A stretch of DNA of 34,114 nt from Methanothrix sp. (GCA_025361645.1 JANYKI010000134.1:1-34114); one strand, 5' to 3'; shown: positions 1 to 8,463, counted from the stretch's first letter. Made by a program: numbers and translations. Notes: generated from the letters alone by a model not told the origin.

Positions 1-943
1 TGCGCAGATCATAGGTGCCGTCCACCTTTCCGTGATCACTGCATACACCCTTGGCCAAAGAGCGCTTGCAAACCGGGCAGCGCTTGATTAGCCCGGAGCC
101 CTTCTGTACATCCACCAGGGCGCCAGAGAACTCCGCGGCGATGGAGCCTATCTCCACATCGACATCTAACGGCTCGATCTGGCTGGTGCGATTCAGTTTT
201 ACGGAAAACCTGCCCTGAAACTCGTCTGTAACCAGGTTTTTGAGAAGGTAGCTTTTGCCATCCACCAGGTCCGGCAAATCAGCCTTAACCCACTTCACAA
301 ATTTTATGGCGCCGGTCTCATCGCCCACCAGTCCTGACTGGGAGATGGCTTCGCTGTTTGTCTCCCAGAGCTGTGCCACCTTGACCTTCAGATCAACCCA
401 TAGGCCAGGCTCATTGATCTGTGCCACTGTTACGAGCTGTGCAGCTTTGCTGGCGGGCTTTGCCTCCACATCGATATCTAATGGCTCGATCTGGCTGGTG
501 CGATTCAGTTTTACGGAAAACCTGCCCTGAAACTCGTCCGTGACCAACTTTTTTAAGAGATAGCTTCGACCAAGTTCCAAGTTGGGCAGATCGGACTTGG
601 TCCACTTCACAAACTTCATGGATCCGGTTATGTCGCCCACAAGTCCTGTCTGAGAGATGGTCTCAGATGCCGGCTCCCAGAGATCTAAAACCTTGACCTC
701 CAAATCCACCCACTTACCGGACTCCTTGATCTCGGCGATCTTGACCTTCTCCGAGCCGGCCCTAACCTGAGGCACTATGCCGTGCTCTTTGAAAAAGTAA
801 TTCAAAACCGATCTTCTCGCCTCGCCTTCAGGAACGCGAAAATCCACGATGAGCTTCTTTAGGCGAGATTCGATATCCTCCTCAGAGACCTCGATCTTCT
901 GATCCCTGAGACGAGCTTTTATCTGATCAACCAGTTCTTTCAT
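1..943 (-). CDS. Replication factor A (RPA) single-stranded DNA-binding protein, C-terminus off the window
   Basis: Open reading frame from an ATG at 943 running off the left edge (314 codons visible). It starts MKELVDQIKARL and has a helical N-terminal segment of about 65 residues, then two consecutive OB-fold units that each begin KVKIAEI/QLVTVAQI and end in RTSQIEPLD. A zinc-finger-like motif follows (CPVC, then CSDH about 9 residues later, near nt 30-85). This OB-fold plus C4/C3H zinc arrangement is typical of euryarchaeal RPA, which coats ssDNA in replication and repair. AGGGGG lies 11 nt before the ATG and supports the start. The gene is divergent from the Nop5-like gene, sharing a 124-bp promoter region. 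The two OB units are unusually alike at DNA level (see findings). Identity is secure; the number of further domains is unknown. Confidence 0.9.
   Translation of the reverse strand, partial: MKELVDQIKARLRDQKIEVSEEDIESRLKKLIVDFRVPEGEARRSVLNYFFKEHGIVPQVRAGSEKVKIAEIKESGKWVDLEVKVLDLWEPASETISQTGLVGDITGSMKFVKWTKSDLPNLELGRSYLLKKLVTDEFQGRFSVKLNRTSQIEPLDIDVEAKPASKAAQLVTVAQINEPGLWVDLKVKVAQLWETNSEAISQSGLVGDETGAIKFVKWVKADLPDLVDGKSYLLKNLVTDEFQGRFSVKLNRTSQIEPLDVDVEIGSIAAEFSGALVDVQKGSGLIKRCPVCKRSLAKGVCSDHGKVDGTYDLR
153..541 (-). repeat. Tandem near-identical OB-fold coding repeats inside RPA
   Basis: About 77 bp at 153-229 recur at 465-541 with only about three differences, 312 bp (104 codons) apart. The flanking OB-fold sequence is similar but clearly diverged. 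This is an internal domain duplication, with one block kept almost identical. Confidence 0.85.
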
Positions 944-1067
944 AGACAATTCATCCCCCTAATTTTTTTTGTTGAGAGGTAACTGTAACTTGGGTCAGGA
1001 AGTATTTAAACTAAATCTGTGCGGGGCGAAAGTAATCTATTCCAGGACCTGGCAGGAGTATAGGCAA

Positions 1068-1934
1068 ATGGTGATCCTAACCTGGTTTGGAAGAGTTGAC
1101 CTGCAGACCGGATCTTTGCTGACCGGAGCTGTGCTTGGCAGAGAAGAGTCGGACGAGATATCAGAGCCTCAGCAGGAGCCGGCCGGTGCCTTTCCACTTC
1201 CCCAGCCTGATCTGCGCGCCCTGGCCAAGGCCAGTGGCTTTGCAGCCGACGACGAAGAATATAACAGGCTGCTGCGAGAGGCGGCCTTAGGCCTGGTGCG
1301 GCGAAGCATCCTGGCCGGCAGCACCGTTGAGCAGGATCTGCTCCAGGCCATGGAGGCCCTGGATAATTTGACTTCGGCGATCAATCTGCTGGACGAGAGG
1401 CTCTACGAGTGGTCCCGCCTGCACAGCCAGGAGATCGTCCATGGAAAGGATCTGGCGGAAGGGCTAAAAGAAGACGAAAATATGGGCACGCTGGCAAAAG
1501 CGATCCTGGGCCTGCGGGAGGCCAGGAAGGCCACGGAGATGGACGTCTCCGCCGCCGTGCAGGCAATGGCCCCCAATCTTTCAAATCTCGCCGGACCAAT
1601 ACTGGCGGCAAGGCTCATCTCTCGGGCCGGCGGACTCTCCCGTCTGGCAAAGATGCCTTCCAGTCGAGTGCAGGTCATGGGCGCAGAAAAGTCTCTCTTC
1701 AAGCATCTCAAGGGCCATGCACCTTCTCCCAAGCACGGCATCATCTTCCGTCACCCTGCCGTGATAGGATCGCCCCGGATGTTGCGGGGACGTGTGGCTC
1801 GGACCCTGGCGGCAAAGCTGGCCATCGCCGCCCGCCTGGACCATTTCGGGGCCGGATTCTCTGTGGATCTGCAGGCATCATTGGACGCCCGCCTGAGAGA
1901 TATCAAGCAGAGAGGACGCAAAAAGGGCAAATAG
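1068..1934 (+). CDS. Nop5/Nop56/Nop58-like C/D box RNP core protein (short form)
   Basis: Nop5 bridges the C/D box guide RNA with L7Ae and fibrillarin in archaeal 2'-O-methylation RNPs. Residues about 165-265 form a recognisable NOP domain with APNLSNLAGP, a GGL..LA.MP segment, VMGAEKSLF, and GIIFRHPAV. A central helical region precedes it, and the C-terminus is a short basic tail (RGRKKGK). The ATG at 1068 is chosen because GGAG lies about 9 nt upstream; the frame is open further upstream without a better start. The product of 288 residues is shorter than many archaeal Nop5 proteins (roughly 370-420), with a reduced N-terminal domain. Fibrillarin, its usual neighbour, does not follow. The family call is firm; full function is likely but not proven. 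Confidence 0.85.
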   Translation: MVILTWFGRVDLQTGSLLTGAVLGREESDEISEPQQEPAGAFPLPQPDLRALAKASGFAADDEEYNRLLREAALGLVRRSILAGSTVEQDLLQAMEALDNLTSAINLLDERLYEWSRLHSQEIVHGKDLAEGLKEDENMGTLAKAILGLREARKATEMDVSAAVQAMAPNLSNLAGPILAARLISRAGGLSRLAKMPSSRVQVMGAEKSLFKHLKGHAPSPKHGIIFRHPAVIGSPRMLRGRVARTLAAKLAIAARLDHFGAGFSVDLQASLDARLRDIKQRGRKKGK

Positions 1935-1990
1935 GGATCAGATTTATATTCAATGCCCAGCCATGATGCTTCTGAGGTTGAGGTGTGCAG

Positions 1991-2629
1991 ATGAGATGGT
2001 GGCCCGGATCGTTGACGCTTGGAGTTTTGATCATATTTATTATAGCCGGCACTGGCATACTCGTTCCTACGGCAAACGGCGTACTTCAAAACCTCACCGA
2101 GCATTCCTGGATCTACAGCCAGGGAATTACCGACGATATGCGCATCTATCAGACGGAAGCCGGTTTTCATGGACAGAAGCTGGTCACGGGAACAAGAGGC
2201 ACCGGCACTGTGTCCCGATCCATCAATGCTCAGATCTATGGCGGCTCTAATGATGGTAACGATTCGATCTTCATGAACGAATGGGGCGTATTCCAGAACA
2301 GGCCGTCCAGATACAGTGCGCCCATAACCAATAGCGAGCTTAAAAACGCGCTATGCGCCAAGAATTATGAGGTAGGATCGATCTACTCAGAGAGCTACTC
2401 CGGTCTGGTGGAACTGATCAAGGATACCTCCGTCGCCCAGACAGACAACAACTCTGTTTACAGCATTCATTCCGAGGTGGAAGGGACGGCCAGAGTGGGC
2501 GCGCGAGTGCAAAAGGGCTCCAAAGCGGTGCCCATCTATGTCATGAGCGGAGCCTATTCCGGATACCTGAATATGAGGATGTCACTGGAGAGCGGTAATG
2601 CGTCCGTCTTGACCCTGCCCTGCCCCTGA
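1991..2629 (+). CDS. Secreted protein of unknown function
   Basis: Product of 212 residues. It has a charged MRWWPGS start followed by a hydrophobic stretch (about residues 8-28, LGVLIIFIIAGTGILV), which looks like a signal peptide or membrane anchor. The rest is hydrophilic, rich in Ser, Asn, Tyr and Gly, as in exported archaeal surface proteins. GAGGTG sits about 5 nt before the ATG at 1991; a GTG at 1985 is an alternative start. It begins 56 nt after the Nop5-like gene on the same strand. I do not recognise a domain. Confidence 0.7.
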   Translation: MRWWPGSLTLGVLIIFIIAGTGILVPTANGVLQNLTEHSWIYSQGITDDMRIYQTEAGFHGQKLVTGTRGTGTVSRSINAQIYGGSNDGNDSIFMNEWGVFQNRPSRYSAPITNSELKNALCAKNYEVGSIYSESYSGLVELIKDTSVAQTDNNSVYSIHSEVEGTARVGARVQKGSKAVPIYVMSGAYSGYLNMRMSLESGNASVLTLPCP

Positions 2630-2659
2630 GGGCATTGAAAATTATTTTGTAATGATATT

Positions 2660-3472
2660 ATGGATTACCTATCAAGTGGGTTCTCGGATATAGATCATTC
2701 TAATGATCCCTCTTTTTTCTCATCCTGCCTGGTCACCTTGAACTCTCTGCCTTACTTCCAGGATTACAAGAGAAAAAGCTTCGATCTTATGAACGCCCGG
2801 GCGGGTTCCAGGGTCCTGGAGGTGGGCTGTGGCCTGGGCTTGGATGCCATTGCCCTGGCCAGGATAGTGGGAAGCACCGGCCGGGTAGTGGCGGTGGACT
2901 CCAGCCAGACCATGCTGGAGGCGGCCCGGTCAAGGGCTAAGAACCTCGGCCTTCCTATAGAGTTCGTGCTGGGAGATGCCGGCCGTTTGGACTTCGATGA
3001 TGGATGCTTCGACTGTGCCAGAGTGGACAGAACCCTTCAACATATACCTGAGCCAGAGAAGGTCCTAACCGAGATGGCCAGGGTCACCAGGAGCGTTGGC
3101 CGTGTCGTGGCCTATGAACCGGACTGGGGCACCTTCACCATAGGGTCAATGAACCGACAGGTTACTCGTAAGATAACAGACCTCTGGTGTGATAGCTTCA
3201 GGAGCGGCTGGATAGGACGTAACCTCTACGGGTATTTCAGAGATATGGGACTGGAGGACGTCCAGGTTTACCCAAGCACCCTTGTAATCACTGACCTTAA
3301 CCTTGCCGAAAAGGTATTCGATCTGTCCAAGAACGCAGAGAAGGCATTGGGTTTGAGTCTGGTATCAAGGTACGATGCAGAGGACTGGTTAAGGGGACTT
3401 GAGGAAGATAACCTTAGAGGCAAGTTCTTCTGCTCCTACACAGGCTTTTTGGCTTATGGTAGGAAGACGTAG
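2660..3472 (+). CDS. Class I SAM-dependent methyltransferase
   Basis: A 270-residue soluble protein with the Rossmann methyltransferase signature. Motif I is VLEVGCGLGLDAIALA (about residues 51-66), the acidic residue ending strand 2 is in VVAVDSS, motif II is the D in VLGDAGRLDF, and a DRTLQHIPEPEKVL helix follows. This is the Methyltransf_11/UbiE-like group, which methylates small molecules, quinone-like lipids or proteins; the substrate cannot be read from sequence. No clear Shine-Dalgarno precedes the ATG and the upstream DNA is AT-rich, so a leaderless transcript is possible. It ends at the edge of a decayed region. Confidence 0.85.
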   Translation: MDYLSSGFSDIDHSNDPSFFSSCLVTLNSLPYFQDYKRKSFDLMNARAGSRVLEVGCGLGLDAIALARIVGSTGRVVAVDSSQTMLEAARSRAKNLGLPIEFVLGDAGRLDFDDGCFDCARVDRTLQHIPEPEKVLTEMARVTRSVGRVVAYEPDWGTFTIGSMNRQVTRKITDLWCDSFRSGWIGRNLYGYFRDMGLEDVQVYPSTLVITDLNLAEKVFDLSKNAEKALGLSLVSRYDAEDWLRGLEEDNLRGKFFCSYTGFLAYGRKT

Positions 3473-4265
3473 ATAACTGATTGCGGCCTATTTTGGCTGA
3501 AGCTGATTGGCCTGAGTGCGAAGGAATGGAAAAGAAGGAGGGAGGCAAAAGTCTCAGGGATGTAGGAGGGAAGAATAGCCATCGACTTTCGCCAATATAC
3601 TATACGTCAATTGCCGAGATAAAAGGCTTTCGCTTCAAGTTTAGAAAAGACCATTCACCACCCCAAAGAAATAACCAAGAGACAGAAAATAGATATCAAG
3701 TCCCAGGCGGGCCAGCGCCAAATCCACAGCGCCCTTTTAAGTGGAGCCAATCACCGCATAGTGTTGGCCTGACCCTACCCGAAGCTCGACATTAAACTTG
3801 GCTTCGAAGGCGATACCTAGCGCTGGAATCTCACACAGCGTCCGAATTACCGGAACCCGTTCTCATGGGGCCTCATGCTCGCCCTCTCGCCTTTGGTTTG
3901 ACTTTTGCCGCATCATGCCCCGACCGTGTATTAGCGTGAGATCCGGCAGATTACTGCGCCAGTTACAGCGCGCAACTTTTTCAGACCGCCGAAATATCAG
4001 CCTCACAGGCTCGTAGCCAAATGCAGTGCCACGACGGCATGCATCTCCTGTACCAAGGGATTTTGATCGGCCAGCCCCATGGTGGGGCAAACACCCTTGT
4101 CATCAGAGCATCATTGGCTGCGTTAAGCCCACGGCACGCCCGCCACCCTATTCAATGGCATGAAGCGGCAAACTATGTATATAATCATTATAGATATTTG
4201 TAGTTGGCGGTCGAGAGTCGCCATAGACCAATAACAAAAATAGGGCTCTTCGCTATTTCCAATCC
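3473..4265. other. Gene-poor decayed stretch
   Basis: No convincing intact gene. All reading frames are short and none has a ribosome site plus recognisable protein. On the minus strand there are two coherent peptide fragments in different frames (4003-4107 and 3737-3862), suggesting a protein gene broken by frameshifts and stops. The segment ends at a dispersed repeat (4266-4349). Confidence 0.5.
3737..4107 (-). pseudogene. Possible remnant of an unidentified protein gene
   Basis: Reading the minus strand, one frame gives CSDDKGVCPTMGLADQNP and continues to HAVVALHLATSL before a stop at 4003. A different frame gives ERVPVIRTLCEIPALGIAF and then AKFNVELRVGSGQHYAVIGST before a stop at 3737. 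Both are well-formed peptides of low-repeat composition, unlike random translation, and they lie in the same orientation about 140 bp apart with stops between. I do not recognise the parent family; a mobile-element or metabolic gene are both possible. Confidence is low. Confidence 0.3.
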
Positions 4266-4349
4266 GGTTGTTAGTTCGTCGCTCTGTGCGTCCTTCTGTG
4301 AACTGTGGTGTCTCTGTGGTTGAAACGTCGTTAGCCACTGGTTATAACC
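4266..4349 (-). repeat. Dispersed repeat, copy 1 (inverted relative to copy 2 at 17706)
   Basis: Read on the minus strand this segment starts with the palindrome GGTTATAACC, then TGGCTAACGACGTTTCAACC, then an ACCACAGAGACACCACAG stretch and GACGCACAGAGCGAC, ending in AACTAACAAC. The same order of blocks occurs on the plus strand at 17706-17780 with small indels. Confidence 0.8.
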
Positions 4350-4412
4350 AATGGTTTATCCGAGGGACCAAAAATAGATAGGGGTTTAGCTGAGCCGGAC
4401 TGGAATCCGGGC

Positions 4413-4820
4413 TCAAGCGGTAACTTTGGTCTTGGCGATGTACTTGATCAGCTCCGAGCCGATCCTGGCCTTCCTCTGGATCTGATTGGCCACGTCGTCT
4501 GCGGATGCGCCGCCTGCTGCCAGGGCGCGAATCTCCGCAAGCGTGCTGTCTTCCACGGTGAAGTACTCGTCCAGGTCCTTCCTGTGGCCCCATACGTCGC
4601 CTTCCAGCATCTCAATGCCCTGCATCTCCAGAAATACCTGGATGGCATTGGACATGGTCTTGCGGTAGGATGGCGGAACTTGAATCATCCTCAGCCTGGG
4701 ACACCTCTGCATCAGGTTAAGGAAATCTACATTGCTGGCCCGAAAAGCCAGATGAACGGTCTTCTCATTGGGGTTCAAATTGGGGATTTCATTTCTGGCG
4801 CTGATTACTCTAAGTCTCAT
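4413..4820 (-). CDS. DUF1699 family protein
   Basis: The 135-residue product begins MRLRVISARNEIPNLNPNEK and contains VHLAFRASN, a CPRLRMIQVPPSY segment and EGDVWGHRKDLDEY. These are hallmarks of DUF1699, a small family I know from Methanosarcinales and of unknown biochemical role. The C-terminal 45 residues resemble a small helical, possibly helix-turn-helix, module. The ATG at 4820 is preferred over an upstream in-frame start because GGAG lies 8 nt before it. It is 135 bp downstream of the UbiA gene on the same strand, probably with its own promoter. Confidence 0.8.
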   Translation of the reverse strand: MRLRVISARNEIPNLNPNEKTVHLAFRASNVDFLNLMQRCPRLRMIQVPPSYRKTMSNAIQVFLEMQGIEMLEGDVWGHRKDLDEYFTVEDSTLAEIRALAAGGASADDVANQIQRKARIGSELIKYIAKTKVTA

Positions 4821-4955
4821 TTTAGCACTCCAGACCTTAAACAGCATTCCTAATATTAATAGACACTTCCGCTGTACACATCATACTAAAACGATTGCGA
4901 CAGATGCAATCAGCACTAAAAATTTGGAATTTAGCACTGTACTGGAGTGATAAAT

Positions 4956-5867
4956 TCATAGTCCCGTCCCCAGAGACAGCCCGGTTCGCAGCAGCACATC
5001 GGCAATTATGGCCGCAAAGAGCACGGCGCGGTAGTTGGCCGACTGGTAGAACAGCTCTTCGCCCCTCTCTGGCGTGGGGTGGCGCACGAAGTCCAGGTTT
5101 TGCAGCAGAAGCCAGCCGCCAGCACCAGTGGCTGCGGCCAGGTAGAGCCATCCCAGGCCAGCAGAAAGGCCCAGGGCGAGGGAGAGAATGACACCGATGA
5201 TCCAAAAGCCCGTCACCATCTTGGCCGTGGCCGCAATTCCAAAGGTGGCGGGCGTTGTCGGAATGCCTTTCTCTTTATCGCCGGCCACATCTCGCGAGGC
5301 ATCGCAGTTGGTAAAGCCCCAATCGGTGATGACGATCATGGCCGCCAGGATCAGAGCGGCGGGATGCAGGCCGGGGCCTGCTTTGAGAAGCCCGGCCGGC
5401 TCCAGGGCCAGCCAGACGCCCAGAGGCACCAGGCCAAAGGACAATCCCACAAAGATCCAGGAGAAGGGCGTATTTCTCTTGGCCCAGGCGGAGTAGATGG
5501 TGATGAGCAGCGTGGCAGTCAGGAGGATGGCAAAGCTCTCCGGGTTAAGGTAGAGGGCCACCGCTCCGGCGACAAGAAAAAGAAATAGCGACCATAGTTG
5601 AGCCTCGCGCTTGCTCAGCATGGCCGAAGGCAGGGGCCGATTGGGCAATGCGATGCTGTCCACATCGATGTCGCAGCAGTCGTTGTAGACATAGGAGCTG
5701 GTGATGGCAGCGTAGGCTCCCAGGGAGGCAATGATAAAGGGCAGCATTGGCGGCAAAGCCCCCTCTACGGCGTAAACGGCTAGTAGGGCAGCGGCGGCGG
5801 GCATGGCCAGATCCATTGCCGCGAGTGGCGGACGCAATAGCTCGATATGTGCCCTGAATCTATGCAT
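4956..5867 (-). CDS. UbiA-family prenyltransferase
   Basis: An integral membrane protein of 303 residues with about eight or nine hydrophobic segments. UbiA enzymes move a polyprenyl group onto an aromatic, glycerol-phosphate or similar acceptor. The first Asp-rich motif is YNDCCDIDVD (about residues 61-70) and the second is DASRDVAGDKEKG (about 189-201); both bind Mg-prenyl diphosphate. In this group the enzyme could serve archaeal ether lipid or methanophenazine synthesis, but the sequence alone does not decide. Its ATG directly follows the stop codon of the upstream isomerase gene with no gap, so the two are certainly co-transcribed and probably translationally coupled. Confidence 0.85.
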   Translation of the reverse strand: MHRFRAHIELLRPPLAAMDLAMPAAAALLAVYAVEGALPPMLPFIIASLGAYAAITSSYVYNDCCDIDVDSIALPNRPLPSAMLSKREAQLWSLFLFLVAGAVALYLNPESFAILLTATLLITIYSAWAKRNTPFSWIFVGLSFGLVPLGVWLALEPAGLLKAGPGLHPAALILAAMIVITDWGFTNCDASRDVAGDKEKGIPTTPATFGIAATAKMVTGFWIIGVILSLALGLSAGLGWLYLAAATGAGGWLLLQNLDFVRHPTPERGEELFYQSANYRAVLFAAIIADVLLRTGLSLGTGL

Positions 5868-6587
5868 TCAGATGAGTCCCGCGAAGAGCTCCAGATGCTT
5901 CTCGGGCTTCGTCATGTAATCCAGAAGACCCGGAACTCTCAGCAGTGGGTACATCTCCCGGCCCTTGGCCAGGCCGAGTTTGCGAAGGCTTGAGCTATCG
6001 GGCGCTTCTACCCGGCGCAGCTGTGCCGCCTCAGGGCATCGAATGTTCTTTATCCAGCCATCCCTGGTGAAAAAGTAAGCTCCCCCCCCATTCTCTCGGA
6101 TGGGATCGTAAAGCGATGAGAAGTTCCTGGCCACGTAGTTGGCCATCTTCAGAGTCTTATTGGAGCGGTTTATGGTGATGTGACCGTAACCGGGCGGAAC
6201 GAGGACCTTATCTCCGGCTGAGGCGTAGACTGCCACCACATCGCTGAGGTCCTGGTTTTGCAGAAGGTAAAGTGCTTCACCTTCTATTACCTCGTAAAGC
6301 TCCGGATATGTGACGCTGCCACCGGGCACAAGCGGATGGTAATGGCCGGCCGTCTTGATGTATTCGCATCCGAGCCTATTTGGTGGAATAATAGTGATAT
6401 CATAGCGTAGATCCTGCTGCAGAAGCTTCTCTTTATCCGCCCGGCTTAAGGAAAGATCGCGATACATGTAATAGAGCTCAAAGTCCTCTGCCCCGGCAAG
6501 CCAGCTTTGATCAAGGATCACGTCCTTCATATCAAAAAGCCGACGAACATCGGGCGTCAGCATTTTTCCGCTAAACTCCATTTGCAT
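5868..6587 (-). CDS. pgiA: Archaeal cupin-type glucose-6-phosphate isomerase
   Basis: This family interconverts glucose-6-phosphate and fructose-6-phosphate using a metal bound in a cupin barrel, unlike bacterial PGI. Visible metal-site residues are the two His of AGHYHPL, the Glu of TYPELYEV and the His of PPGYGHITIN. Archaeal cupin PGI is usually about 190 residues; this one is 239 and has an extra C-terminal tail of about 50 residues (KLGLAKGREMYPLL...), of unknown role. The ATG at 6587 is chosen because GGTGG lies about 8 nt upstream; a TTG at 6602 is weaker. It abuts ubiA downstream. The pairing with a membrane prenyltransferase leaves open a role on a different sugar-like substrate. Confidence 0.82.
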   Translation of the reverse strand: MQMEFSGKMLTPDVRRLFDMKDVILDQSWLAGAEDFELYYMYRDLSLSRADKEKLLQQDLRYDITIIPPNRLGCEYIKTAGHYHPLVPGGSVTYPELYEVIEGEALYLLQNQDLSDVVAVYASAGDKVLVPPGYGHITINRSNKTLKMANYVARNFSSLYDPIRENGGGAYFFTRDGWIKNIRCPEAAQLRRVEAPDSSSLRKLGLAKGREMYPLLRVPGLLDYMTKPEKHLELFAGLI

Positions 6588-6733
6588 TTTCTCTGCCACC
6601 AAATGTTAATGAGCTTTTTCAGGAATAAATATGATCGCATTTCCTGCCGATCTTTTCTTTCCAGATAAAATATCATCAGCACAGCTAAGATCGGCCAATT
6701 CCAAAGGCAAGATGTCTTCAGTTGCAACTGGCT

Positions 6734-7180
6734 TTAGCAGGCCTCTGGGCTGGTGATGGTGAAGTACTCAGTGAGCACCTTCCGATAGTCCACAATCACA
6801 TCCACCTTCCAGGTTCCCGGCAGGCGGGCGACGTCGGTCCCCTTGATCTTAAGGCAGCTCCAGACTGGTGCGGCCCACATTCCCGTAAATCCATCGATGG
6901 GCGGTATGGTGCTGAAAGACCGGGCATACGTCCTGCCCTCTGGCCAGTACCATCTCCACTCCACACTGTGTACCTTGGCGTCCCGCCAGATGAGCAACCA
7001 GGAGGCGACCTGCTCGTCATCGGAGGTAAATGTATACGTCCTGTAAAGCGGCATGCCGTTTTGGCTGATCTCTTTGGCGATGGTATGCTCGGAAAGCGGA
7101 AAGAACATTGGGGATGCCTGGCCTACCCCGCCCATGAGCAAAACCGCCAGAACGACTATTGCTAGAACTCTTTCTCTCAT
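6734..7180 (-). CDS. Small secreted protein of unknown function
   Basis: The 148-residue product has a clean signal peptide: MRERVLAIVVLAVLLMGGVGQAS, with likely cleavage after QAS. The mature part is rich in Trp and aromatic residues (WLLIW, WRWYWPEG, MWAAPVWSC) with a GTWKVDVIVD strand pattern, suggesting a beta-sandwich. A strong Shine-Dalgarno (GAGGAG, a few nt before the ATG) fixes the start. No family is recognised. It stands alone between the isomerase and DUF434 regions. Confidence 0.75.
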   Translation of the reverse strand: MRERVLAIVVLAVLLMGGVGQASPMFFPLSEHTIAKEISQNGMPLYRTYTFTSDDEQVASWLLIWRDAKVHSVEWRWYWPEGRTYARSFSTIPPIDGFTGMWAAPVWSCLKIKGTDVARLPGTWKVDVIVDYRKVLTEYFTITSPEAC

Positions 7181-7310
7181 TGCTCCTCACCCATTACTCC
7201 TTAAGTTTATTGCGACCCTAATAGTATAATAATTAACTGTACCATAAAAAGATGACGATTGGATTTTTTCAAAGGCAATCCTCGCGAAGGTATTTTTTGC
7301 AGAGATCCGA

Positions 7311-7933
7311 TTAAACCAATAACGGGCTTATGCCCCGTCTTCTGGCAATTTCGCCAGGAAGATCTATCACCTTCGATGCGGCATCGATCACATTTTCGTC
7401 ACTGCTGGCAACTATGGACCCGCAGACCTTGAGCTGATGATCGACATCTCTGGCGCACCTGGCAGATCCCGCTCTGCCATCAGGCCCCGCACCTCTTTGG
7501 CCAGTTCTCCGCTGCGGCTAATTTGCTGGTCCAAGAGCACCTCTACGCGAGCTGCCCCGGCAGCAGCCAGCAGATCCAATATCTCAAAGAACGCGCAAAC
7601 GGAGATCCGGGATGCTTTGTAGCTTCTGAAAAATCCTCGCGTATCTCGCAGAAAGCCGTCGTCGCAGAGATATACGGGATATCCGGCTAAAAGGCTCTGT
7701 GTGGTGATGGTGGTGTTGTATCCGTCCACGAACACCGCCCTGTCGCGTAGGGCATGTAGCCGCAGGGCCTTGGCCATTCTGCGTAGCGCCGTATCTGCAG
7801 AAACGATCGTCCTCAGGAGCACAAACCTCTGCTCCTCTGGCAGACGATGGTGATCCGAGACATAGCGAACTGCAGAGTCATTGGTATAGCCGCGATCTAC
7901 CAGGTACCGGGCTTCCTTAGCAGCTCGCTTCAG
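7311..7933 (-). pseudogene. DUF434 family gene, frameshifted and lacking a normal start codon
   Basis: The N-terminal part reads KRAAKEARYLVDRGYTND and then VSDHHRLPEEQRFVLLRT, matching the DUF434 N-terminal region, and the middle carries DRAVFVDGYNTTIT and VEVLLDQQISRSGELA. Near 7448-7460 the frame breaks after AERDLPGA. The expected C-terminus (DVDHQLKVCGSIVASSDE, then VIDLPGEIARRRG) continues in another frame to a stop at 7311. In the N-terminal frame there is no ATG, GTG or TTG between the fumarase beta overlap (about 7933) and an internal GTG at 7822; a CTG at 7933 has GGAG upstream. It is the last gene of the DUF166-fumarase operon. It may be a true pseudogene or a one-base assembly error. 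Confidence 0.75.
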
Positions 7934-8463
7934 TGCGTCTCCAGCTCCTGGGCCGACCTTCTCACCTCCTGATAAAGATCTTTTCCGTGGGCGTCTACTG
8001 CCACGATCATGGGGCCGAAGTCTCTTGCCTCAAACACCCAGAGGGACTCAGCCATGCCCAGCTCCGGCAGGTGCACGCCTAACACCCTCAGCTGCTGCGC
8101 CGCAGCCGCGCCGCATCCTCCCGGATAAGCCAGGTAGACGGCGCGATTTTGGAAGGGCTCGCCGGGCAGGCCGCCCTTGCCGATGATGGCCCGTACCCCC
8201 AGGCCCAGGATCTCATCCGTGTAGCGGGCCATGCGACCGCTGGTGGTCGGCCCGGCGGACAGAACCCGATCGCCCAAGATGAGCGGACCACAGTGATAGA
8301 GGGCGGCCCCCTCCAGGGAGACGGGGCTTCCCACGCGACGCGTCAGGGCATGGGCTTTGTCGCGGGCGGTGAAGAGCGACCCGCTCAAAAATACCACATC
8401 ACCGGCCACGAGCATTTCTACATCCGCGCCCGAAAGGGGTGTACGGAGATGATACTCGGTCAT
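7930..8463 (-). CDS. fumB: Fumarate hydratase class I, beta (C-terminal) subunit
   Basis: Class I fumarases hydrate fumarate to malate with a 4Fe-4S cluster; in archaea the enzyme is split into two subunits. This 177-residue product matches the C-terminal half: HLRTPLSGADVEMLVAGDVV, FTARDKAHALT, YHCGPLI, SAGPTTSGRMA and IGKGGL are in the family order. The ATG at 8463 overlaps the alpha-subunit stop by 4 nt (ATGA), the usual coupling for a stoichiometric complex. In a methanogen it would act in the partial reductive or oxidative TCA arm. Tartrate dehydratase is a related alternative, but fumarase is far more likely in this setting. Confidence 0.9.
   Translation of the reverse strand: MTEYHLRTPLSGADVEMLVAGDVVFLSGSLFTARDKAHALTRRVGSPVSLEGAALYHCGPLILGDRVLSAGPTTSGRMARYTDEILGLGVRAIIGKGGLPGEPFQNRAVYLAYPGGCGAAAAQQLRVLGVHLPELGMAESLWVFEARDFGPMIVAVDAHGKDLYQEVRRSAQELETH

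Noticed and set aside
255-605. Short open frames on both strands inside the RPA region
   Set aside because: They overlap the clear RPA frame, which is open across the whole left end; their translations are not protein-like.
4390-4411. Inverted repeat GAGCCGGA...TCCGGGCTC near the end of DUF1699 gene
   Set aside because: Imperfect stem and no T run in the direction of transcription; not enough to call a terminator.
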